From the NCBI GenBank assembly GCA_958496175.1, contig OY292278.1:4402001-4466000 (forward strand): a DNA stretch of 64,000 bases. Direction: 5' to 3'. Shown here one piece after another: positions 56,255-64,000 of the stretch (position 1 is its first letter; each line of letters begins with the position of its first letter). The translations under genes and the position numbers were made by a program. Source of the DNA: Sisyra terminalis (Eukaryota; Arthropoda; Insecta; Neuroptera; Sisyridae). A model generated the notes under the pieces. That model was not told where the DNA came from and did not search any database. It was given only the letters and a program-made list of their open reading frames with translations.

Positions 56255-58915
56255 TTGTTTAATTTTCCTTGATCGACCCTACCTTGTTTTCTTGTTCTAT
56301 ATACCTAAAAAACAAAAACGAATTCAGTTCATGTTTACGTGAAAATAGAAATGTATTTGAAGGAAAATCTGGGTTTAGGTTAGATGTAGATTTTAGGCTT
56401 GCGACTCATTTGCATTAAATGCCGATTAATATTCTCTGTGCAGACATTTTATTGTTCATTCACTCATATACGAAATTAAATTGTTTTCAAAAATTATGAA
56501 ATCGACAAATCAAAAAATTAGCATTTGAAACAAATGAAAGTTAAACAATTTGAAAGAAAAGAAATTCTTTTTTTTTTCATTCATCATCTTTTGTTCTCTC
56601 TTAATTGCGCATAAAACAAAAGTAAAGCTCTGAAAGCTTTATACACGTAGCAGTGCGCATGTCCTTTCGCGCATTTTCCTTTACACATTGCACAATGCGC
56701 ACATCGTTTTAGTCCACACGAAATTAATTAAATCGACTAAATTTCCGTCGAAAAAATTCCTCGATCATAATCTGTTAAATTTTCCGTGTAATGCAAATGA
56801 TGCAATAGCGAATCTTCAACAACAAAACACACACATCGATCGCTCTTTCATATTTTACCATCGTATAAAGATGCAACAACAACCGACAACCGTTTTTCTT
56901 TGTCTCCCATCTTCTCCACGTAAATGTTTTCATATATTTTGTGATAGATATTAAATAGCTGATCGGAAATCCCGTCGACCCGATGACCTCCTCAACAATA
57001 GCCAGTGCTCACAGAATCACAGAAACAATCATTGCATCGCAAGCGATGACGTAACAATTTATCGTTCCGTTTTAATCTCATTTCAATATCTTCATCATTT
57101 TTTCTTCCTCTCGTTCTCTTCAAACCACTATTACTTGATGAATTTCCATTGCCCGTTTGTCAAATCTTTTTATAACAAACAAACAAAAAAACTATAATTG
57201 TTTTCCAACCATAATATATTGAATGATTTATAAAATGTTAAACTCTCACTTCTTGCATAATTTTCCTGCAAATTTGTTCGAATTAATTCGATTAGTTGTT
57301 CATAAACGGGGTGAGGAGCACGAGGCAATTGATGGGAAGAGCAATTGGATATTAATAAATTGTTATGATAAATCGATATGTCACAGTGGCTTTTGAAAAA
57401 TCGATGAAATTCTCGATGGGAATAGAGTCGATCGTGGTGGATTTCTTTGGTGCAATTATTATAATTATATATTCGATGATGTGCACAATGTGTCAATTTT
57501 CTAACCTATTTAACACGGAGATTCGATTACTTATATCGTTAGGTCGATATGATATTTTTAAATTTGAAAAAAATAAACTCCAAAGAAAATATTAGCTAAT
57601 ATACATGAGGGCTATTCATCAATTATGTAAGACTTTTAGAGAGGAAGGTACATATTTCTTATTTTTTCTATTTGATTAATAAAAAAGGATATTTTTTCTG
57701 AGAGTTCTTAGATCCTTAATGATTTTTACTTGATATTTGCTTCTTTACATATTTACGTGTGTTAGTTTCTTTTACATCCAAACTTGTAGATCATTTTGGA
57801 CCTAAAATAAATTGAATATTAATTAGTGGTTGTTTATCTTAATTTATATGTTTAAAAACACCAAAGAAGTATAACCTTTTACGCCCCTACACATTAATTA
57901 TTTCCTTAGGAAATTTTTTTTGAGCATTTACAAACCATTTTCAAGTTTTAATTGCAAAGCAATAGTTTCTGATTAAACTGAAGGAATAATAGATAAATAT
58001 TCTTGCAGTTTTTAGGGGATGAAAAAAAAGAAGACAAACACATTAAAGATTCTGGCCTGGATGGAAAATTTATGAGTTTCCATATTGTGAGGGGTTAGTC
58101 TTGCGGAAAATTTATCATTTATGCGAGATTTGCATTTAATTGTTGTGGCGGCCTTCACTCAATGAATTGTTTGTTGTTGTTGTTTCGTTTATTTCTTTCT
58201 TCTCACTGAAACAACCGACCATCTCTTCTCTCGATTTCGATAATTTCATTTGATAAGATCGAAATTTGACGAGGCTGATAACAATGTAAATTTTTTCTCA
58301 ACACAATGACATTTAATTGATTTTTTTTTCTGTAGATTCAAAGAAAAGAACAACTTTGTTAATAATTTCATTGGGATCGTATCAATCATTTTTTCTTATC
58401 TGATTGGCAAATTTTGAAATTTGGTTTTTTGGATGAGAACCTGGAACAAAAATGCAATGTTAGAAAGTTGCAGATTTTAATTTGGAATGAATGACATTGA
58501 ATCTACGTACAGGGTGTGCTAAGTCCCAACTTTATGATTCTAAAAATGTATTCTGGAATATCAATCGGACGGTAAACTTTAAATTTTTCTTGTTAATGTA
58601 TCTAAAAAGCTCTAATAAGTTCTAATGGGCATTAATATCAAGTTGAGGGCTTCTATTTTGGGTTATCCATAAGTTTTTGATCTTATTTTTTCGTTTTTAT
58701 TGCGAACACCTAACTTACAGCCAAATAAGTAAAGCCCAAAATTGTGATAAAAAAAGCCGCAAGGAAAAACTTCAATTTGGACCCTAAAAAAAAATTTTAG
58801 TAAAAAATTGTTTACATTTTTTGAAATCATTACCTTTATTAAATCTTGTTCTTCAAAATTCTTCATAAAACCTTTCACCATAATTTCCTTTATAATTATA
58901 GAAGTTTACCACAAT
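56255..58915. other. Intergenic DNA, no supported gene
   Basis: About 56600-57500 is less AT-rich and has many open short frames on both strands (56688, 57170, 57365), none with recognisable features. Near 57608 GGGCTATTCATCAATTATGT resembles the end of a common insect repeat, unpaired here. Confidence 0.4.
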
Positions 58916-59069
58916 CAAGGTTTATAAAATACACAGGTGGCCTCATGCGCCACGTGACGCATGCAGAAGAAATTCGTACATATCTTCAGACTAATTTAAA
59001 TTTCAAAATTCTTCGTATGACGTCATTTTTTTTTTTCTAATGGACAACCTGTGTATTTTTTAAACCTTG
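58916..59069. mobile_element. 154-bp MITE, copy 3, 9-bp TSD
   Basis: Flanked by TACCACAAT (58907-58915) and CACCACAAT (59070-59078), 8 of 9 identical. Same ends and interior as the copies at 31584 and 42415; it differs by a few substitutions (CATGCGCCACGTGACG), yet the length is unchanged. Confidence 0.92.
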
Positions 59070-59078
59070 CACCACAAT

Positions 59079-62000
59079 TGCATAGATATATTTGCCAATC
59101 TTTCGAATTCGATCAAAGTATTTCTTTTACATTTTTCGTTAAACTAAGAAATCTATCTTCTTCGTCGAAAAATTTTTCCAGATACAACCAAAATGTTTTG
59201 CCAGCAACGCACACCTCCAAATCTTTCCACACTTTAAGAAACACTGTTCTAAAGTATATCTATCCTTTTCGCAACCATTGTGATTGTAGTTGATTTATTC
59301 TGCTGAGCTCACCTTATACTACTTTAAGTAACATTTACGTGGAAACCGTATTGAAAGGAACCTGAAATTATAGGAAAAATGTTGTAATTTTAATGTAAAA
59401 AAATGATTTTTTAATACTTAAATAATTTTACTTTTAATATCTGGATTCCACTTCTATAGTTTTTGGAATGCTAAGTATCCTTATCTCCCTTCCCCTGACA
59501 AAAACGGGATAGAATCATTTCTTTGTAGCACTATTACAACCAAAATGTAATTCAATCTTTCCATACTCCTGGAGGTACGCATACCACATTTTGGGAAACA
59601 CAGTTTTACTGGATTAATTACTCTTTTGATCGGTATATTCGCATATTTATTCTTTTTTACTGCAAATTTAGGTACCATTACGTTAAAAGTTGATTAGTTA
59701 TGAATATTTGATGACCCACGTGGAAAAAGTTCTAACCTAAAATTATAGAAAAAATTAATATTGTAATATCAGCTACAAAAATATTTTATTAATGCTTACT
59801 TTATCCAAATTTAAAAAATATATTTAAATAATTCATAATTTACCTATTTTTACTTTGAATATTCATAAAAATCGATTTTATTTGAATAAATAAGTTTCAT
59901 TTCATCACTCCATAATACCACGTGGCATCTATCAATTTCGGGAAACAAGTTGGCCAACATTATTTTCGTGAAATCCAGAAGCCACTAAATTGTTTTTAAA
60001 ATTACTAGTTATAACGATAATAAAGATATCTACTATTCAAAAGTAATTATTTTAAAATTATTTTTGTCATAATTTTAAATCAATGTAATAATAGGCTGTA
60101 ATAAGCAATGTCGGTAAAGACAGAGAACAAAGATTGTTTTAACTCATACGTGTGAGTGAAAACCAAATATAATATGAATAATTGTCTCAAATTTTAAACT
60201 TACTGATTGTTGTTTTTCTTTTAATTGTCATTTCGATTTCATTGAATTGCCAATATTGCCATTTATCACTTGAATCAATGTTAAATTGTGAATATTTCAA
60301 AGATAGAGTTATATTTAATATGGAGTAATTAATTACTTTTTAGGTTATTGGAAATAAATAATTTTATTTTTAGTTTTACATAAAGGGGAATGATCTGAAG
60401 TTAAATACACAAAACTTATTAATTTGGTAGACAAGTTGGCCAAGACAACTAACCTGAAACTCACCATTTAGTAAGAAAATAATTTCCCGCGTCAATAAAC
60501 AACTTTTAAATTTTTAAATTTGAATATTTCTGAAATATCAAAATATTTAAGCTGTGGAAAACAGGCAAAGAAGATGAGGATTGTGGAAAATGGATATCTA
60601 CGTAATATATTGGAAAAACTATGAAAAAATCTAAGATTTTATGTTAGTTGACCATCAAATATTTAGTAGATGGCAAAGAAATCCATATGGTAACATTGAG
60701 AAGATCTTCAATGATAAATTTTTCATGATTCTTAATATTTTTTATATGATTAACTTTTAGATCACTCATCGTATATGATACTAATACTGGAAAATAGTTT
60801 TACGTCATTGGAGCACTCAATAGAATGAAAAAGAACAAGAATTATAATTACCATCAGCCAAATGGCCATAATAACGTTCCATAAATCAACGAATTTCAAA
60901 ACCATTCATAACTCATCAATAACTCGAAACACTCGCCGCCTTGATTCGTATTGTAAATTATCAATCATAGAAGAAAAAGCAATTCATACAAATATCCCAT
61001 ACATATAGAGGCACTTCACTCATAAATCGTCAATCGACAATCGCCCAATAAAAATCTCTTTTCCCAACCAAAACCAATGACTAACAATTAAAAGTTGCCA
61101 TTGTAATGCCTAGATTTCGTAATAGAAAGAAAAATATTTGCAAACCATATGCGGGCCATAATCTGCCAACAAAGGGAAGGCAATAGTTAGCCATAGAAAG
61201 ACCACTCCTGAAATTCCTTGATTTATTATGTGCGACCAAACGTTCATTTCAAATTCAATTAGGGTGTAAATTAACCTGTAAGTCTGAGGAAAAATTGTTT
61301 AAAAACACTTAAAAATCATTTTTCGATTATCTTTCAATTGATTTTTATCGATTTTCCTCCTTCAAACACATTCCATTGATCACAAGGTGTGTTCCAAGCA
61401 AATCGATGCGAATCGGCGTGGGTCGATTTCGATTATTTCTCTTCTTGTACCTATGAAAATTCTTGATAAAAATTAACGCCTTATAATTAGATCATTTGCT
61501 CATGTAATATGTGTAATTTATGTGACAATTTTTTATTCCGTCAATAAAAACCAAGTCCTTGGCATTTACTGAAGAAGAATCGGAGAGGAAAAAATTAGGA
61601 AGAGCGATTTTATTTAAATGAGGAAAAATTATTTTTATGGATTTTTAACTTAATTGCGTAATTACCATAAACTCATTGTTGATAAGTGGGAGAGGAAGAA
61701 AAAAAACGATCGTTATTTACATTTGGGTACCGAATTTTCAATTCAGTTCCGCCTTTGCGGCAGGTAATTAAGTGATTAAATTATGAAACATATCGGGTAA
61801 TTAACTGTTAAGTGGAATAATATTTCGAGGTTGTCTTCAAAAATGAAATGCATTGTTATTTATTGCATTTACTATTGGAAAAACAAGGCTGATTTTTTTT
61901 CGTGAAAAAACGTTGGCAACTCGAGAAAAAGCTCCATTAGTCGTATGCTGAGTTGGTGGCTTTTTTTGCGTTGAAATCTCCACATTTTTTAAGGGATACA

Positions 62001-62234
62001 TATACTTTGGGCTAATGTACAGCTCAATTTTAAAGGGGTAGAAACATGAAATTTTGTATAGGAGTTGCCTATATAATGTGGATGAATAATAAAGAATTTT
62101 TTTTGGAAAATTTATTTCTTGAAGAGGTCAAATGGAGGATATAAATGTGTATGGTAATTTCTCATCTTTGAAACCTGAATAAGAAGTAAAATTCCTTTGG
62201 TCTTGCAATTTAATTTTTTTCTCACATTAAATGA
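59079..62234. other. AT-rich intergenic DNA
   Basis: No supported gene. 59320-59960 contains weakly similar pieces (CACGTGG..., AACCT.AAATTATAG.AAAAA near 59370 and 59737) hinting at an old ~370-bp repeat. About 61020-61480 is slightly less AT-rich without features. Confidence 0.35.
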
Positions 62235-62610
62235 CTATTTAATTCTCTCGGTTTCATGGTCTATTACTCCTCGTCAGTATTCCGGAGGTGGAAAAAGGTG
62301 ATTTTGAAGTTTATATTTATATTTTTCGTCTTAAAGATTACCAAAACAATTTTAAAAAAATCACAGATTTAAACATTAGTTTGGACTCACTTTGAAATTT
62401 TTTTCAAGCTTATTAATCGTAAATCACTATTTGATTTTCATGATTTCATGGTCTATTAGTCCTCGTCAGTATTCCAGGGGTGGAAAAAGGTGATTTTGGA
62501 GTTTATATTTATTTTTTTCGCCTTAAAGATTACCAAAACAATTTTAAAAAAATCACAGATTTAAACATTAGTTTGGACTCATTTCGATTTTTTTTTAAGT
62601 AAAACAGGGG
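62235..62610 (+). repeat. ~192-bp tandem duplication
   Basis: TTTCATGGTCTATTA at 62252 and 62444; both copies share CTCCTCGTCAGTATTCC-type and AAAGATTACCAAAACAATTT blocks with few changes. Confidence 0.85.
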
Positions 62611-63785
62611 TGTACAAACATTTTTTGCCACAAAATTTGATTATTTTCCATATCCAAAGATTTTGAGCAAATTTTTAGGCTTCCTAGAGTTAAACTTTCC
62701 TAATTTTATTATAATCTACGGCCCTCGTAAAAAGTTAACTTTTTTGAGGTTTCTTCTGGTCCCAATTACACCACTTGTCTAAAACTACCCTCCATTAAGC
62801 TTGGAACCCCACTTTTTGGTTACAAAAGAGTAACTACTCTTTTACGGGAGGCAACTTCATAAAGAGTCTTCCTGTGTAAAAACGATCGTAAATAAGAAGA
62901 TTTTCAGCCTCAAAATCCATTTTTGCAGACTCATAAATTGTTCCTTTCCCATGAAAATTTTCGAAAGTTTCCCAAGCTGCTTCCTACGTGCACTTCTTTC
63001 CCAAACAACTTCATACGATAAATTCCACGCCAATTTGTCAAGAGCGTGAAAAATTAATGTGTGAAATCATTGCATCTCATTTTAATAATAAAATATTAAT
63101 GCATTGATGCAATAGCTGCATTAAATCATCTTCTAAAAGGTCTCTAAATAATGCACGACCAAGTCCACTGCAAAATTTGCATACATTTCTGCAAATTAGG
63201 TAGGTACAGCCGGTGCAATTAACATCTCACGCGTCTCTTGTGTTCATTTCATTTTAGCAAAAGCACAAATCATATTGAATTTCCCCTCACCGATGATCCA
63301 TTGTTGTTGATTTATTGCATTTTAATTGTTTAAATGCTAATCGTTAACACGATCATATATTATATGAAATTTCGCGCTTGCAACTTGTAATTAAGAAATA
63401 AATACTGAGCCATTATCATAATTTATAACTGCAACTTGCCAGTAATTTGCGTTGCATTTTAATATATACAAACATATTTAAATTAATCTCTAAATCATAT
63501 TTTAACACACTTATTTTTCAATTACGGGAAATATTTTTCACAGACTGGTAAAATGAATAATTAACGATGGTTATTATTAATTACTGGTGGGCGGATTTAC
63601 CCGGATCTTTCTACGTATTTTTCATTTTGACTTGAATAAATATTATCACTATTAATTTACAATTTCGATAATATAAAGCATTAAACCCGTTTGTACAAAA
63701 AAATCAATGTAAAAGATGATCAAACGAAAAACAGGAAATATTTTTGGTGAAACCCTAAATGCTCTACAAAACTTTATATGAACCT
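62611..63785. other. AT-rich intergenic DNA, nothing recognised
   Basis: No exon, paired repeat or array seen. Confidence 0.4.
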
Positions 63786-63787
63786 TA

Positions 63788-64000
63788 GACTGATTCAAAA
63801 AAAAATGATTTTTTTTTTCTTAATTATATCAAAAATATTGTTGGGAATGAAAAAAAAAATATTCTGTGAATGTTTAAGCCCTTAATATTAATATTAAGAG
63901 GTATCGAATCGCAAATTTTGATTTTCCATTTGAAATAACATGGAAACAATATTCTCTTGCACTTTGGAATTTTATAGCTCACGTTGGTGGAAATATTTCG
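63788..64000. mobile_element. FB-A foldback element, left arm, runs off the window
   Basis: Begins after TTA with GACTGATTCAAAAAAAAATG and proceeds through CTTAATATTAATATTAAGAG and TTATAGCTCACGTTGGTGG, cut by the window edge. Confidence 0.85.

Noticed and set aside
57170..57496. 108-codon minus-strand frame rich in His/Asn/Leu
   Set aside because: No recognisable family, and a competing plus-strand frame of equal quality covers the same DNA.

Overview
The window is nuclear DNA from an insect. It is AT-rich, has very few genes and is crowded with short DNA transposons, long hairpin (foldback) elements and tandem repeats. Four things point to an insect: two RR-1 chitin-binding cuticle proteins with arthropod exon layout and TATA promoters, a ZAD-domain protein, insect-type RTE/SINE tails, and a Maf1 first exon with GT-AG splicing. 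I cannot name the order; the ZAD protein makes a holometabolous insect more likely.

Supported genes, all on the minus strand: (1) exon 1 of Maf1, the RNA polymerase III repressor, at 3204-3421, with the rest off the left edge; (2) a four-exon, 257-residue glycine-rich RR-1 cuticle protein at 10109-11040; (3) a three-exon, 622-residue ZAD protein at 25546-30614, with no C2H2 fingers and a SUMO-interaction-like motif; (4) a three-exon, 191-residue RR-1 cuticle protein at 38930-41087. Both cuticle genes have a 9-base first coding exon and a TATA box about 110-160 bases upstream of the ATG. Weaker candidates are a plus-strand first exon near 6260, an orphan exon-like ORF at 51775-52056 and a basic ORF at 56027-56254.

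The rest is repeats. A 154-bp MITE occurs three times, always 154 bp, each flanked by a 9-bp target duplication. A 756-bp hAT-like element has an 8-bp duplication and a filled/empty-site comparison inside this window. Several foldback families (named FB-A, FB-B, FB-C here) share the end TAG-N2-TG and internal modules and seem to form one superfamily. Tandem arrays lie at 6805-8307 (about 380 bp), 16880-19030 (alternating dimer, about 500 bp), 27740-29020 (about 313 bp, in the ZAD intron), 42590-44130 (about 527 bp) and 47330-50680 (330/660 bp). A hAT remnant at 53869-54581 keeps the C-terminal dimerisation part of a transposase. The genes have no obvious joint function beyond two cuticle proteins of one family on the same strand 28 kb apart. 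No bacterial-type system, CRISPR array or rRNA gene was seen.
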